Shown piece by piece: positions 35,836 through 47,027 of a stretch of 64,000 nt of DNA. The notes under the pieces are model-generated. The model searched no databases. It saw only the letters and a list, made by a program, of their open reading frames with translations, and was not told where the DNA came from. The DNA lies in contig LIQB01000003.2 of NCBI GenBank assembly GCA_001411745.2, positions 709,078 to 773,077 of the forward strand. The letters run 5' to 3'. Made by a program: the position numbers and the translations under genes. Position 1 is the first letter of the stretch, and the number at the start of each line of letters is the position of its first letter. Source of the stretch: Psychrobacter glacincola. GTDB taxonomy: Bacteria > Pseudomonadota > Gammaproteobacteria > Pseudomonadales > Moraxellaceae.

Positions 35836-36380
35836 GGTAGCAAGCTCCTTAGATCAATCGGTGCAGCTTCGTTTTGTGCTGCGCCTTTTGGTTTGTCCGC
35901 TACCGCCATACCCGTCACACGATAATAGTTATAATCAGGATATTTACCCGGCCCTGAAATGAGCAAATGCTCTTTTTCATAGACCAAGTCTTGGCGCTTA
36001 TATTCACCCAACTCAAAGTCAGGCGTCATTTGAATGGCTGTCGTGGGACACGCCTCTTCACACAAGCCACAAAAAATACAGCGCGAAAAGTTAATTCGAA
36101 AAAACTCTGGATACCAACGACCGTCTTCACGTTCCGCTTTTTGTAAGGAGATACACCCTACCGGGCATGCCACCGCACACAAGTTACAAGCCACACAGCG
36201 CTCGTCTCCATCAGGGTCACGCGTTAGGACAATACGTCCACGAAAACGCGGCGGCACAGGTACCGGCACCTCAGGATAAAGGATGGTGTCACGCGGTCTG
36301 AGCGCATGACTATTGACCATCCACATGCTGCGGACAATGGTAAATAGTCCAATGACGGTCTTTTTTATGGTAGTAAACAT
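35832..36380 (-). CDS. nuoI: NADH-quinone oxidoreductase subunit I
   Basis: The 182-residue 8Fe ferredoxin-like subunit linking the peripheral arm to the membrane. Both cluster motifs are complete: [15 protein letters not shown] and [15 protein letters not shown], ligands of clusters N6a and N6b. The N terminus ([19 protein letters not shown]) is the expected membrane-associated helix. Length equals E. coli NuoI (180). Upstream lies nuoH, 68 bp away. Confidence 0.96.
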   Translation of the reverse strand: MFTTIKKTVIGLFTIVRSMWMVNSHALRPRDTILYPEVPVPVPPRFRGRIVLTRDPDGDERCVACNLCAVACPVGCISLQKAEREDGRWYPEFFRINFSRCIFCGLCEEACPTTAIQMTPDFELGEYKRQDLVYEKEHLLISGPGKYPDYNYYRVTGMAVADKPKGAAQNEAAPIDLRSLLP

Positions 36381-36448
36381 GGGATTATTATCCTTATCAG
36401 CTTTACCCTAGTTCATCAATGATGGCTAGTGATGATTACTAGTGATGA

Positions 36449-37492
36449 CTACAACGTTGGGGAAAAGATCAAAATGACCGCAGCAGTAACCAACAGATTA
36501 ATCAGCGTTACTGGCAGACAAACTTTCCAGCCAAAGTTCATCACTTGATCATAACGCGGACGCATGAGTGAGCCTCGAGCCAAAATAAACATGGTCATAA
36601 AGAACAGCGTTTTAATCATGAACCAAAAAGCTGGTGGAATAAATGGAATATCTAAATTAAAAGGTGCAAGCCAACCACCAAAGAATAAGCACGTCATCAA
36701 GGCAGAAATCAGGACAACGTTGACATATTCGCCAATAAAGAACATACCAAACTTCATGCCAGAATATTCAACATGATAGCCTTCAGCCAGCTCTTGCTCT
36801 GCTTCTGGCTGATCAAATGGATGTCTATGGGTGACTGCAACACCAGCAACCACAAAGGTCAAAAAGCCAAAGAACTGCGGAATGATATACCAGCCGTCGA
36901 TTTGCGCCTCAACAATGGCGCGCAAGTTAAATGAGCCTGTCAATGCGACTACGCCCATCAGTGATAAGCCCAAGAAGACTTCATAACTGATGGTCTGTGC
37001 AGCAGAGCGCAAACCACCCAGTAGCGAGAATTTATTGGCAGACGCCCAACCACCGAACATCACTGCATAGACGGCAATACCTGCCATCGCAAAGAAGAAC
37101 AGAATACCGATGTCCCAATCAGCCACGCCAAGCGTTGGCGAAATAGGAATAATGGCAAATGAGGCCAGTGCGGTAAACATCGCGACCGCAGGTGCCAAGG
37201 TAAACATGAACTTATCGGTAAAGTTTGGCGTCCAATCTTCTTTAAAGAAGATTTTGAGCATATCAGCAACCAGCTGCAACGAACCAAAGGGTCCGACGCG
37301 GTTTGGACCATAACGGTCCTGCCATAAAGCTAGCATGCGGCGCTCATAGACAATCATCATAGCGGCAACCATAACCACGACCAAGAAGATGACCAGTGAT
37401 TGCCCGACCATAAATAAAATGGACCAAGCATCAAAGCTCATGCTACCAGCCAAGAAGCTTGGCACATCAGGGATAATACGGGTAACTTGCAT
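36449..37492 (-). CDS. nuoH: NADH-quinone oxidoreductase subunit H
   Basis: Membrane subunit H, which forms much of the quinone-binding chamber, 347 residues and about eight helices. The conserved [22 protein letters not shown] segment, [11 protein letters not shown], and the acidic loop [23 protein letters not shown] with its carboxylates are intact, as is [18 protein letters not shown] near the end. Start and nuoG stop are one base apart, so the two are coupled. Confidence 0.96.
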   Translation of the reverse strand: MQVTRIIPDVPSFLAGSMSFDAWSILFMVGQSLVIFLVVVMVAAMMIVYERRMLALWQDRYGPNRVGPFGSLQLVADMLKIFFKEDWTPNFTDKFMFTLAPAVAMFTALASFAIIPISPTLGVADWDIGILFFFAMAGIAVYAVMFGGWASANKFSLLGGLRSAAQTISYEVFLGLSLMGVVALTGSFNLRAIVEAQIDGWYIIPQFFGFLTFVVAGVAVTHRHPFDQPEAEQELAEGYHVEYSGMKFGMFFIGEYVNVVLISALMTCLFFGGWLAPFNLDIPFIPPAFWFMIKTLFFMTMFILARGSLMRPRYDQVMNFGWKVCLPVTLINLLVTAAVILIFSPTL

Positions 37493-37493
37493 A

Positions 37494-40400
37494 TTACACC
37501 TCCTGTGTGGTGGTCGGTGCTGTGTTCATTTGCGCAGCATCGTTATTGTTCATCATATCGTTAGCCATGCTACCCATCATCGTTACTGGTGCATCCACTT
37601 TGCGAACCGACGCTGGCATTGATGGATGAATAATACTCACCTGACCAACTGGGTAACCAATACAGCCTTCTGCTAAATAACCGACAATCTGTACTGGCAA
37701 GGTAATTTGTTGCTTATCAATCTCTATCGCCAAGTAATCGCCATTAGCGATGTTCCAGTCCTTAGCATCATCCATCCCGATACGCCATGCAGCAACAGGC
37801 AGTTGCTCCGCAACCACTGGGCTACGTGACGCCATCATAGAGCTGGCATAAATATTATGGATAGGCACCAGTTTGGCTTGTCCTTGCTGCATATCCGTCG
37901 TCGTCACAGATATAGCATCTGGTGCAACATATTGACGTGTTTCTAAACGTGCTAGCTGATCGAACATGCGCACACCTGGGTCGCCATTTTTTAGATGACC
38001 ACCGACCTTGTCTTGGTATTTATTCCACGCTTGCGGTGAGTTCCAACCTGCCGCATTGGCAAAAGGAATCATCGAGCTTGGCGTTTCTTTACCGCTATAA
38101 CCTTCCATTGAGAAAGTTAAACCAGTGTCTAAATCTTTTGGCTGCATCGGCTCATGCACAGATATCGGTGCACGCATAGCGGTACGGCCTGAATAACGAC
38201 GCGGCTGACGAGCAATTTTAAGACCCGTCATACGGTAATCAGCATCAGGCGCAGCGCCTTTAATCCCAGCAAGCTTAGGATGCGTGGCGATTAGTGCATT
38301 GATGACATCATCTAGCTGCGTCCAATCAACATCACGACCCTCGATGCTGCTATGCACGGCATGTAGCCAGCGCCAGCCTTCTTTGATACTGCTCATTGGA
38401 TGGTAGTATTCGTTGTCGTAAACTTGGAAGAAGCGCTGTGCACGACCTTCAGCCGATATCAACGTACCGTCTGCTTCTGCAAAACTAGCCGCTGGCAATA
38501 CAATATCGACACCTTTATGCCAATCAAGGAGCTGATGATCTAACGCAATGACGGTTTTGTCGGCTAATAGTTGAGTCAACTTACTGGCATCGATGGCATC
38601 TGTTAGCTGATTTTCGGCAACAATCACCACATCAAAATCAGTGGCCAGCAGCTCTTCTACTGATTGACCGCCAAGCATGCAAACACCCATGCTATTGGCA
38701 TCGGTAACTGTTAAGTAAATACCTGCTTGTGCCTGATATTTATTATTCACTTCTTTCAGCTCAAGTTTTTTAGCAGGAGCGCGTTCTACATTGTCTTGCG
38801 TTTCTGTATCAACACCGGTTTCAGGTTTGTTTGGCTTAGCAGATAGCTCTTTATCTTCTATTTGCGCTTGCTCATCACGAACTTGAGCATTATGCGTGTC
38901 CACTTGCTGCTGTTCAGTCGCTTTAATGGCTGAGCGTTTTTGGGTCAATGCTTGAGTAATCTGCGCCGCTGCTTCTATCAGTGCGGTAGACGACAAACTA
39001 CTGCCCGAGATAACCAGTGGCTTATCCGCTTGAATCAAGTCATAAGCGATTTGCTTCGCTAATGCTTGCATACCGTCAGTCTCAGTACTGGCATTAGTAC
39101 TAGTAGCAGTATCGACATCTTGATCAGCCGCTTGTGGGTCTGCGATTTCTGCGAAATCATCAGCGAAATTGGCAATTTCATCAGCGACTTTAAAGCCAAG
39201 TTTAGTGATGTCTTCAGGCGTTGCTACGACACTGACTTTACTGATGTCTTCTAGCTTAGTCTGTACCACGTCGATGACATAAACTGGGCTTAACGCATCT
39301 TGAGCAATACGTTTAACAGGCTCTGCAAGCCACGGCTGCGTTTGCAACGCCGCTGCCATTTTCAGGCCTTCATTTTTTGCCGCTTGGCGTACTGACAACG
39401 CGACACGTGATGAAGTTTGGGTGATATCTTCACCCAATACCAACACCGCATCATAACTTTCGATATCAGTCATGCTAGGGTTATAAATACCATCAGTACT
39501 TAATACTTCGATGCATTTATTGACCAGTGCTTGCTGCTGATGATTGAGACCCGTTGAAAACTTATCAAAGCCAACGAGGTTTTTTAGCGCAAAGTTGGTT
39601 TCTAGACTGGCACGCGGTGAGCCAATACCGATGACTTTTTTATCTTTGATACGCTTGATGGTTTCATCAAGTGCGTAGTCAATATTGATTTTGACATGCT
39701 TATCGTTGATACGCTCAAGCGCTTGGGTTGGGCGATCGTCACGATTGACATAGCCATAACCAAAGCGGCCACGGTCACATAAGAAATAGCGGTTTACTTC
39801 ACCGTTATAGCGGTTTTCGATACGGCGCAATTCACCATAACGCTCACCCGGTGAGATATTACAACCTGCTGAGCAACCATGACAGATGCTTGGCGCATAC
39901 TGCATGTCCCATTTACGGTTATAACGCTCAGAGTGTGTCTTATCGGTGAAGACACCCGTTGGGCATACTTCCGTTAAGTTACCTGAGAACTCGCTTTCGA
40001 ACTGACCATCTTTATCACGACCAAAATAGACACGGTTATTTGAGCCGTAAACACCCAAATCTTCGCCGCCTGCATAGTCTTTATAAAAACGGACACAGCG
40101 ATAGCAAGCGATACAGCGGTTCATCTCATGCGCGATGAATGGGCCAAGCTCTTGATTATGATGCGTGCGTTTGGTAAAGCGATAGCGACGACGGCTATGA
40201 CCTGACATATAGGTCATGTCTTGCAAATGGCAATGTCCACCCTCTTCGCAAGTTGGACAGTCATGTGGATGGTTGGTCATCAGTAGCTCAACCATCGACT
40301 TGCGGAATGCTTTGGCTTCATCGTCAGTAACAGAGATATACATGTCATCGCCCGGAGCGACCATACATGACATCACAAGACGACCACGACCTGCTTCCAT

Positions 40401-40574
40401 ATCTTCTTTGTTTTGGAATTGCTTGACCGCGCACTGGCGGCACGAGCCTACTGAGCCAAGGGCTGGATGATAACAAAAATACGGCACATCAATGCCGAGT
40501 GATAAGCAGGCTTGTAGCAAGTTATCTGCGCTATCTACTTCGACAGTGGTTCCATCAATATGTATGACTGCCAT
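37494..40574 (-). CDS. nuoG: NADH-quinone oxidoreductase subunit G, with long insertions
   Basis: The large iron-sulfur subunit of the peripheral arm, here 1026 residues against about 908 in E. coli. Cluster ligands are visible: 2Fe-2S cysteines 34, 45, 48 and 70; HxxxC-type set His102, Cys106, 109 and 115; Cys154, 157, 160 and 204; and the extra N7 set Cys231, 234, 238 and 266, which only some bacteria have. The surplus length comes from two low-complexity acidic stretches at about 470-500 and 548-612, probably flexible surface loops. The C-terminal molybdopterin-like domain is otherwise recognisable. nuoF lies 10 bp upstream. Confidence 0.95.
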   Translation of the reverse strand: MAVIHIDGTTVEVDSADNLLQACLSLGIDVPYFCYHPALGSVGSCRQCAVKQFQNKEDMEAGRGRLVMSCMVAPGDDMYISVTDDEAKAFRKSMVELLMTNHPHDCPTCEEGGHCHLQDMTYMSGHSRRRYRFTKRTHHNQELGPFIAHEMNRCIACYRCVRFYKDYAGGEDLGVYGSNNRVYFGRDKDGQFESEFSGNLTEVCPTGVFTDKTHSERYNRKWDMQYAPSICHGCSAGCNISPGERYGELRRIENRYNGEVNRYFLCDRGRFGYGYVNRDDRPTQALERINDKHVKINIDYALDETIKRIKDKKVIGIGSPRASLETNFALKNLVGFDKFSTGLNHQQQALVNKCIEVLSTDGIYNPSMTDIESYDAVLVLGEDITQTSSRVALSVRQAAKNEGLKMAAALQTQPWLAEPVKRIAQDALSPVYVIDVVQTKLEDISKVSVVATPEDITKLGFKVADEIANFADDFAEIADPQAADQDVDTATSTNASTETDGMQALAKQIAYDLIQADKPLVISGSSLSSTALIEAAAQITQALTQKRSAIKATEQQQVDTHNAQVRDEQAQIEDKELSAKPNKPETGVDTETQDNVERAPAKKLELKEVNNKYQAQAGIYLTVTDANSMGVCMLGGQSVEELLATDFDVVIVAENQLTDAIDASKLTQLLADKTVIALDHQLLDWHKGVDIVLPAASFAEADGTLISAEGRAQRFFQVYDNEYYHPMSSIKEGWRWLHAVHSSIEGRDVDWTQLDDVINALIATHPKLAGIKGAAPDADYRMTGLKIARQPRRYSGRTAMRAPISVHEPMQPKDLDTGLTFSMEGYSGKETPSSMIPFANAAGWNSPQAWNKYQDKVGGHLKNGDPGVRMFDQLARLETRQYVAPDAISVTTTDMQQGQAKLVPIHNIYASSMMASRSPVVAEQLPVAAWRIGMDDAKDWNIANGDYLAIEIDKQQITLPVQIVGYLAEGCIGYPVGQVSIIHPSMPASVRKVDAPVTMMGSMANDMMNNNDAAQMNTAPTTTQEV

Positions 40575-40584
40575 GCCGCTCTCC

Positions 40585-42009
40585 TTATTTCACTTCTGGC
40601 TGTTGATTGGCTGCCGCATCAATGACATCGACACCAACCGCCTGCGCGATTTTTTGATCAAACTCTGGACGGAAATATTTAATCGCACTCATCAGTGGTT
40701 CCATCGCACCCGGCGCATGTGCACAGAAAGTTTTACCAATCCATAAGTCACGCGTAAGGCCTTCTAGTTTTTCGACATCGCCCACTTGCCCTTCACCATC
40801 ATTTATAGCGGTAAGCAATTTGACACCCCAAGGCAGACCGTCACGGCATGGCGTACACCAACCGCAGGATTCGCGCTGGAAGAAAATCTCGAGATTACGA
40901 ACGAGTGGCACCATATCTTGTGCTTCATCCACGACCATAATCAGACCAGTACCCATACGGCTACCTGCTTTTTGAATAGTGTCAAAATCCACCACCACAT
41001 CTAAATGCTCAGTGGTTAAAAAGTCAGTAGAGGCACCGCCCGGTAGCCAAGCTTTGAGCGTTTTACCATCTTGCATACCACCCGCTAAATCTTCAATGAT
41101 TTCGCGTGCCGTATAACCAAACGGTAACTCCCACAGACCTGGGTCATTGACTAAACCTGAGCAGCCAAACAGTTTGGTACCCGGTGTCTGACTCTTGCCT
41201 TTGATATTAGATAATGACTGATACCATTCGACGCCATGGTTTAGAATGGCTGGCATGTTGCATAAAGTTTCAACGTTATTGACTACCGTTGGACGACCCC
41301 ATGCACCAGATATTTGTGGGAATGGTGGTTTAGTACGTGGGTTAGCACGGCGACCTTCTAGACAGTTAATCAATGCCGTCTCTTCGCCACAGATATAGCG
41401 TCCAGCGCCCGTGTGCACGTGCAGATTAAAGCTAAAATCTGAGCCTAAAATATTCTTGCCCATCAGGTTATTGGCCAAGCATTCTTCAATAGCCGCGACC
41501 AAACGCTGGGCAGCTAAAATGTATTCACCACGGATAAAGATATAACCGTCCGTTGCGCCAATCGCATGAGCGGTAATCAACATACCTTCAATTAACTGAA
41601 ACGGTAGGCGCTCCATCAATAGGCGATCTTTAAAGGTGCCCGGCTCCATTTCATCAGCATTACAGATGAGGTAACGTGGCAAGCCATCTGGTGGTGACAT
41701 GAATGTCCACTTCAAACCAGCATTAAAACCTGCGCCGCCACGACCTCTGACGTTGGCAGCTTTAATCATATTGCCAACTTCTTTAGGCGATTGACTCAAA
41801 GCTTGCTTTAAGCCATCAAAGCCTTTTAACGACTCATAGGTGGTCAAATCTAGTACGGCATCATGATGTGCTAGACGCCATGTTAACGGTTTGGTTTCGC
41901 TAGTCGCTGTGGCTTTATCACCATAAATTGGAATGCGCTGCTCATTGAGCTGGCTAGGTGCTTTGCCTTGACTACGTTGAGCAATCTGCTCTGAAAGCGT
42001 TAATCTCAT
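40585..42009 (-). CDS. nuoF: NADH-quinone oxidoreductase subunit F
   Basis: The NADH- and FMN-binding subunit, 474 residues. The glycine-rich GRGGAGF(N)AGLKW loop binds NADH and [18 protein letters not shown] and [10 protein letters not shown] follow; [12 protein letters not shown] with a later Cys (FCAHAPG) ligates the N3 4Fe-4S cluster. The N-terminal 40 residues exceed the E. coli start slightly. Its ATG overlaps the nuoE stop by four bases. Confidence 0.96.
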   Translation of the reverse strand: MRLTLSEQIAQRSQGKAPSQLNEQRIPIYGDKATATSETKPLTWRLAHHDAVLDLTTYESLKGFDGLKQALSQSPKEVGNMIKAANVRGRGGAGFNAGLKWTFMSPPDGLPRYLICNADEMEPGTFKDRLLMERLPFQLIEGMLITAHAIGATDGYIFIRGEYILAAQRLVAAIEECLANNLMGKNILGSDFSFNLHVHTGAGRYICGEETALINCLEGRRANPRTKPPFPQISGAWGRPTVVNNVETLCNMPAILNHGVEWYQSLSNIKGKSQTPGTKLFGCSGLVNDPGLWELPFGYTAREIIEDLAGGMQDGKTLKAWLPGGASTDFLTTEHLDVVVDFDTIQKAGSRMGTGLIMVVDEAQDMVPLVRNLEIFFQRESCGWCTPCRDGLPWGVKLLTAINDGEGQVGDVEKLEGLTRDLWIGKTFCAHAPGAMEPLMSAIKYFRPEFDQKIAQAVGVDVIDAAANQQPEVK

Positions 42010-42515
42010 GCGTATAGCTCCAATAATTGCGTCACTTCTTCAGGCTGGACAGGACCATAAGTGTCTTCGTCAATCAACACAGCAGGGCCTTTGTCACAGT
42101 TACCTAAGCAGCAAATTGGCAATAGCGTAAAACGACCATCAGCCGTTGTCTGACCATACTCAATACCCAGCTGCGATCTGATTTCAGCTGATAACGCCTC
42201 ATAGCCTGTCAAAAAACAAGCCACTGAATCACAGATAAGGATGACGTGGCGACCGACAGGCTGACGATAAATACGGTTAAAGAAAGTAGCAACCCCGTCC
42301 ATATCTGACATCGGAATGTCTAGAATATTGGCAATGGCATTCACTTGTGCGTCATCGACCCAGCCGTTGCGCTTTTGCACAATCTTTAGCGCATCGAGCG
42401 AAGCAGCACGTGCTTGTGGGTAATGGTGCATAAACTCATGAATAGCCGCAATTTCCTCGCTAGTGAGAATGCTTGCCACATCTACTTTTGGCATTTTGTC
42501 GGAAACAATTTTCAT
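42006..42515 (-). CDS. nuoE: NADH-quinone oxidoreductase subunit E
   Basis: The thioredoxin-fold 2Fe-2S subunit (N1a), 169 residues. The four ligands sit in ICDSVACFL and [10 protein letters not shown]. The helical N-terminal part ([37 protein letters not shown]) is typical. It lies 187 bp downstream of nuoCD, the widest gap but one inside the operon, and that gap contains a stem-loop (42556-42583). Confidence 0.95.
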   Translation of the reverse strand: MKIVSDKMPKVDVASILTSEEIAAIHEFMHHYPQARAASLDALKIVQKRNGWVDDAQVNAIANILDIPMSDMDGVATFFNRIYRQPVGRHVILICDSVACFLTGYEALSAEIRSQLGIEYGQTTADGRFTLLPICCLGNCDKGPAVLIDEDTYGPVQPEEVTQLLELYA

Positions 42516-42555
42516 AGTCTTCTATCTGTCCTCACTCATCACGCTTTATCAGCTA

Positions 42556-42583
42556 ATAGCGACAGTCTTATAAGTGTCGCTAT
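42556..42583 (-). other. Stem-loop in the nuoCD-nuoE spacer
   Basis: Nine-base arms ATAGCGACA (42556-42564) and TGTCGCTAT (42575-42583), with a short palindrome CTTATAAG inside. No T-run follows on the minus strand, so it is not a normal terminator; it may mark an RNA processing or stability site. Confidence 0.6.
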
Positions 42584-42702
42584 ATGGCAAGATATCAGCA
42601 TTTTGGTGTGCCATTTGGCAATGATATATTGATAAACGTATTTCTTTAATAACGATAATTTTCTGATCAAAGCATTAGACTAAAGTGCTAGCGATCACAG
42701 TA

Positions 42703-44478
42703 CTAACGATCACAGTCAGCCATTACAATATCAATCGATGCCAAATACATGATGGCATCAGAGACGAGCGAGCCGTTAATCACCGATGGCATCTGCTGCA
42801 AATGCGCAAATGTCGGCGTACGAATACGGGTACGATAGCTCATCGTCGCCTTATCTGAGGTGATGTAATAGCTGTTCAAACCTTTGGTCGCTTCTACAAT
42901 CGTCGTACACTCGCCCGCTGGCATCACCGGACCCCAAGATACTGAGATAAAGTGATTAATCAAGGTTTCAATATCGTTTAAGGTACGGTCTTTTGGCGGT
43001 GGTACCGCTAGTGGATGATCGGCTTTGTAAGGGCCTTGTGGCATGTTATCCATGCACTGGCGAATAATACGTAGCGACTGACGCATCTCTTCGACTTTGA
43101 CCATACAGCGATCATAAGCGTCACCGTTATAACCGACTGGCACTTCAAAATCGTAATTTTCATAGCCCATGTATGGACGTGCTTTACGCAAATCAAAGTC
43201 AACGCCTGTCGCGCGCAGACCAGCGCCCGTCACGCCCCAAGCAAGTGCTTGCTTAGCATTATATTGTGCAACACCTTGGGTACGACCTTTGAGCACGCTA
43301 TTTTGCAATGCCGCTTTGACATATTCGTCCAAGCGTTTTGGCATCCAATCCAAGAACTCACGAACCAGACGCTGCCAGCCACGTGGTAGATCAGCAGCAG
43401 TACCGCCGATACGGAACCAAGCGGGATGCATACGATAGCCAGTCACGGCTTCGATGACGTCATAGGCTTTTTGGCGATCGGTAAACATATAGAATACCGG
43501 GGTCATGCCGCCCGCATCCTGAATAAACGTACCGACGAACAGTAAGTTATTGGTAATACGGAAAAACTCGCTCATCATCACGCGAATGGTCTCAGCGCGC
43601 GGTGGAATCGTAATCCCAGCCAGCTTTTCGACCGACATGATGTACGGCAGCTCATTCATCACACCACCGAGATAATCGATACGGTCGGTATACGGAATAA
43701 ATGAGTGCCAAGTTTGACGCTCAGCCATCTTCTCTGCGCCGCGATGGTGATAGCCGATATCAGGGATACAATCGACAACTTCTTCACCATCAAGCTGCAG
43801 CACAAGTCTAAAAGCACCGTGAGCAGAGGGATGGTTAGGACCGATGTTCAAGAACATAAAGTCTTCATCACGACCTGAGCGTTTCATGCCCCATTCTTCT
43901 GGGACAAAACGCAAGTTTTCTTGCTCGTATTGTTGCTTGGCGGTGTTCAAGAAATACGGAGTAAATTCAGTCGCACGCGCATGATACTCTTTGCGCAGTG
44001 GATGACCTTCCCAGTATTTTGGCAATAAGATACGGGTCAAATGCGGATGACCGGTAAAGACAATACCGAACATGTCCCACACTTCACGTTCATACCAGTT
44101 GGCATTTGGCCAAATATTGGTGGCGCTCGGCACATTGACATCGTCTTCACTCAGCGCGACTTTAATACGCACATCACTATTACGCTCAAGCGACATTAGG
44201 TGATAAAACACCGTAAAGTCACTGTCAGGCAACCCTTGGCGATGTTGGCGTAAGCGCTCATCTATCGCTGACAAGTCAAATAGCATGACGTATGGCTGGG
44301 GTAATTTACGCAGGTATAGAAGAATATCCAGCAAATCAGCACGTGCCACCCAAACCGTTGGAATCTCATCCACAGTGTGCTGCACGACAAACTTACCGGC
44401 ATACTTCTGCTCCAGCTCGGTGATAACCGCTGGAATAGGCTTAATATTAGGATCTATGTTTTCAACTACCGTGACCAT
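42703..44478 (-). CDS. nuoCD: NADH-quinone oxidoreductase subunits C and D, fused
   Basis: A 591-residue fusion of the 30-kDa (C) and 49-kDa (D) subunits, as in E. coli and most gammaproteobacteria. The C part (about 1-190) has [25 protein letters not shown] and the D part (about 200-591) begins with [15 protein letters not shown], with the quinone-site residues in that segment, then [12 protein letters not shown] and [14 protein letters not shown]. The tail ends in DCDR, and the stop codon is followed in frame by a copy of the last 15 bases with a second TAG. Confidence 0.96.
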   Translation of the reverse strand: MVTVVENIDPNIKPIPAVITELEQKYAGKFVVQHTVDEIPTVWVARADLLDILLYLRKLPQPYVMLFDLSAIDERLRQHRQGLPDSDFTVFYHLMSLERNSDVRIKVALSEDDVNVPSATNIWPNANWYEREVWDMFGIVFTGHPHLTRILLPKYWEGHPLRKEYHARATEFTPYFLNTAKQQYEQENLRFVPEEWGMKRSGRDEDFMFLNIGPNHPSAHGAFRLVLQLDGEEVVDCIPDIGYHHRGAEKMAERQTWHSFIPYTDRIDYLGGVMNELPYIMSVEKLAGITIPPRAETIRVMMSEFFRITNNLLFVGTFIQDAGGMTPVFYMFTDRQKAYDVIEAVTGYRMHPAWFRIGGTAADLPRGWQRLVREFLDWMPKRLDEYVKAALQNSVLKGRTQGVAQYNAKQALAWGVTGAGLRATGVDFDLRKARPYMGYENYDFEVPVGYNGDAYDRCMVKVEEMRQSLRIIRQCMDNMPQGPYKADHPLAVPPPKDRTLNDIETLINHFISVSWGPVMPAGECTTIVEATKGLNSYYITSDKATMSYRTRIRTPTFAHLQQMPSVINGSLVSDAIMYLASIDIVMADCDR

Positions 44479-44490
44479 GAATGATGTATT

Positions 44491-44610
44491 CCTTCATTAA
44501 TCATCATTGAGCTATGTTGAGCCTAACCGAGCTATGTTAATCATAACTGAACCATGTTAATCATAACTGAACTACGCTAAACATAAGCGAACTACGATGA
44601 ATATATGCGT
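44491..44610 (-). repeat. Six-unit 20-bp tandem repeat between nuoB and nuoCD
   Basis: Five clear units (44511-44530, 44531-44550, 44551-44570, 44571-44590, 44591-44610) and a weaker one (44491-44510) share the pattern around GTTAATCATAACTGA; the central two are identical over 17 of 20 bases. The period is exactly 20. It lies in the 246-bp spacer upstream of the nuoCD start. Confidence 0.85.
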
Positions 44611-44724
44611 ACTGAGCACTTTTACGGATTGTGTATGATTGAGCCAAACTAAAACATGATATAGCCAAATAATTTATGCCTAATATGCTGTTTATCACAT
44701 GCAGTTTGGCTACAGGCTCGCTGA

Positions 44725-45402
44725 TTAAATACTGTCTGGGCTACGCAAGTTTTTCACAGCGATACGATCTGCTTGCTTACGGTCACGCTCAGGCGTCATT
44801 TGTGGCTGATAGATACCCTGATCATTGACATGAATACCTAGCGGGCGACGCTCTTTAGTAATCGACTCTTGCAGCAACATCAAGCCTTGGATCAACGCTT
44901 CTGGACGCGGCGGACAGCCTGGCACATAGACATCAACAGGGATAATTTTGTCCACACCTTGCACGACCGAATAGATATCATACATACCGCCAGAGTTGGC
45001 ACAGGCACCCATCGAGATAACCCATTTTGGCTCAAGCATTTGCTCATACAGGCGCTGAATAACCGGTGCCATTTTGACAAAACAAGTACCAGCGACGATC
45101 ATCACATCCGCCTGACGGGGCGACGCACGGATAACTTCGGCACCAAAGCGTGACAAATCATGAACGGCGGTTAAGGTGGTGGCATATTCGACATAACAGC
45201 AAGAGGTACCAAAGTTAAATGGCCAAAGTGAGTGCTTGCGCCCCCAGTTTGCTGTTGAATGGACGAGGTCTTCGAGACGACCCATAAAGACGTTTTTATT
45301 CACTTCGTCTTCGATTGGATCATTGACCGTTTGACTGGTCTGTGCAGGATAGACATCTGCATCAGGGTTGGCTTTTGTTAATGTGTATTTCATAACATAC
45401 AA
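44725..45402 (-). CDS. nuoB: NADH-quinone oxidoreductase subunit B
   Basis: The subunit holding cluster N2, the last iron-sulfur centre before quinone; 225 residues. The tandem cysteines in [12 protein letters not shown], the later Cys in [13 protein letters not shown] and CPPRPEAL complete the N2 site. The N-terminal 30 residues are polar and the C-terminal tail is basic. It lies 111 bp after nuoA and 246 bp before nuoCD. Confidence 0.96.
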   Translation of the reverse strand: MYVMKYTLTKANPDADVYPAQTSQTVNDPIEDEVNKNVFMGRLEDLVHSTANWGRKHSLWPFNFGTSCCYVEYATTLTAVHDLSRFGAEVIRASPRQADVMIVAGTCFVKMAPVIQRLYEQMLEPKWVISMGACANSGGMYDIYSVVQGVDKIIPVDVYVPGCPPRPEALIQGLMLLQESITKERRPLGIHVNDQGIYQPQMTPERDRKQADRIAVKNLRSPDSI

Positions 45403-45513
45403 CCTTTATATTAGGCGAAGCGCAGCAATCATCTTGCTTCCGCTATCGCCTTAACTTCTATTATTAATAAGCGACCATTTTGCAGTAATGTGCCACAAGA
45501 CCGTCAAAAGCGA

Positions 45514-46137
45514 TTAGCGTTTGACTTTGTCTTGTTGCGCAGATGTAGCAAAATCCATGGAAGTCACATTACCAGTAGTATTAATATGATCGATATTTTG
45601 CAAGTGACGACGATTGGTCTCGATATTGTTCGAGACATTAATCTGCCCTGAAGACTGGGCTGGTATCTTGCCAGTTGGATCGACCATCAGCTCATCGACG
45701 CCATCAAACTGCGTAATATCTGCCAAATTAAAACCTGCTGGAGCTGCATATAGACGTGGTTGCTTGCGGCGCTTGTCCGATGGTGCCCAATTCATCGCAC
45801 CCAGACTGAGCTCGTATACCAAGCCTATAATCAAGATGGTAATGAATATCGCGGCAGCGGCGAAGCCCAGCCAGCCTGCTTCACGTACTGAAACGGCATA
45901 AGCGTATAAATATAGCGCTTCTAAATCAAAGATAACGAAGAAGATTGCCACCAAATAGAATTTGGCAGACAAACGAATACGGGCGTTGCCAGCTCCGACA
46001 ACACCCGCTTCAAATACTTCTTCTTTTTGTGAGCCCTGAGAGCGACCGCCAAGCAAACGCGGCACAACCAGCATAAAGACCACTAGCCCAATGGCGGCTA
46101 AGATAAAAGCAATGGCTGACCAATTAAAAGCAGACAT
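45514..46137 (-). CDS. nuoA: NADH-quinone oxidoreductase subunit A
   Basis: First gene of the operon, a three-helix membrane subunit. The core (residues 1-135) has the EEVFEAGVVGAGNARIRLSAKFYLVAIFFVIFDLEALYLYAYAV segment with the conserved acidic residues. At 207 residues it is some 60 longer than E. coli NuoA; the extra C-terminal tail (after YELSLGAMNWAP) is polar with a Gln/Asn-rich stretch. Upstream is an 890-bp spacer that should contain the operon promoter. Confidence 0.95.
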   Translation of the reverse strand: MSAFNWSAIAFILAAIGLVVFMLVVPRLLGGRSQGSQKEEVFEAGVVGAGNARIRLSAKFYLVAIFFVIFDLEALYLYAYAVSVREAGWLGFAAAAIFITILIIGLVYELSLGAMNWAPSDKRRKQPRLYAAPAGFNLADITQFDGVDELMVDPTGKIPAQSSGQINVSNNIETNRRHLQNIDHINTTGNVTSMDFATSAQQDKVKR

Positions 46138-47027
46138 GATAATACGTGCTCCTCACCCAATCGAGTGTCAAGCGCAGCGCGCATACTCACAAACTATAGA
46201 GTGGTAATAGCGACTGGCATAACGCAGACGAAAACACAAAGTAACTGCCATTGGGTCTTAATAACTCAATGGCTCATATAGATACTGTGCTGGTAATAAC
46301 CAATTATCAAGCTTATTGACGACGATGTCAGACATGACCAACTATAGATACTCCGATGTATAACGGAGAAAGGCTGGTCGCCTAACGCATCTTCTAACAA
46401 CGTAAGATCAACGTATTAAATCAATATCATATTCGATAGTTTATTTAATTGATTTAATAGCTCATTACACGTGGTCAACAATGACGAGACAACTGGCATA
46501 AATTATTTACGTACTATACGCATATCAGTGCCTAAAAGCTAGTTTTTAACTGTATTGAACGGTCACTTTATAGGTGAAAAAAACATGTTTTTTTTGCCAT
46601 GAATTATGATATAGACGTTACCTTATATTAAGCCCAAATCTACATTTTTGAGTGGACGCTAGTATATATAGTATAAGTCACGAAAAATTAACGCTTTTTT
46701 ACTGGGTGTCGATCCTTGAACTCCTCCCCAATGTGACGGTTTTTGCTTTATAATAACCCGCCTAATTGCATGGTAGTATCAGCGGCTGTTTTAACGATGG
46801 CTCTCTTGATTAATTGTCACAAAATATTAATGGTCATGAGCGTGATTAGCGGATAGGTTGATTAACCTTATCGACGCTATGTTTTGATATCGAGATGATG
46901 CAACCAACTATAATGCTATGTTGCCGTCTTGCGCTATCGATCTGCCTCATACGTGCCGTTTTTATCTCACTGAGCAACGCTTGATATCAACACTCGTCTT
47001 TTTTGCTTTTGTCTTACAGGTCACCTT
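46138..47027. other. Long divergent spacer between nuoA and rep
   Basis: No convincing gene in these 890 bp. Seen: an inverted repeat ATTAAATCAAT/ATTGATTTAAT (46415-46425 and 46448-46458), an A7CATGT7-type palindrome (46577-46594), and, on the plus strand, TTGAGT (46648-46653) 18 bp before TATAAG (46672-46677). These fit a divergent control region for nuo and rep, but I cannot assign transcription starts. Confidence 0.5.

Noticed and set aside
37494..44478. Many plus-strand frames of 60-100 codons across the nuo operon
   Set aside because: All are shadows of highly conserved minus-strand genes and lack start signals.
44491..44610. CRISPR array
   Set aside because: The repeats are directly adjacent with no spacers and there are no cas genes.
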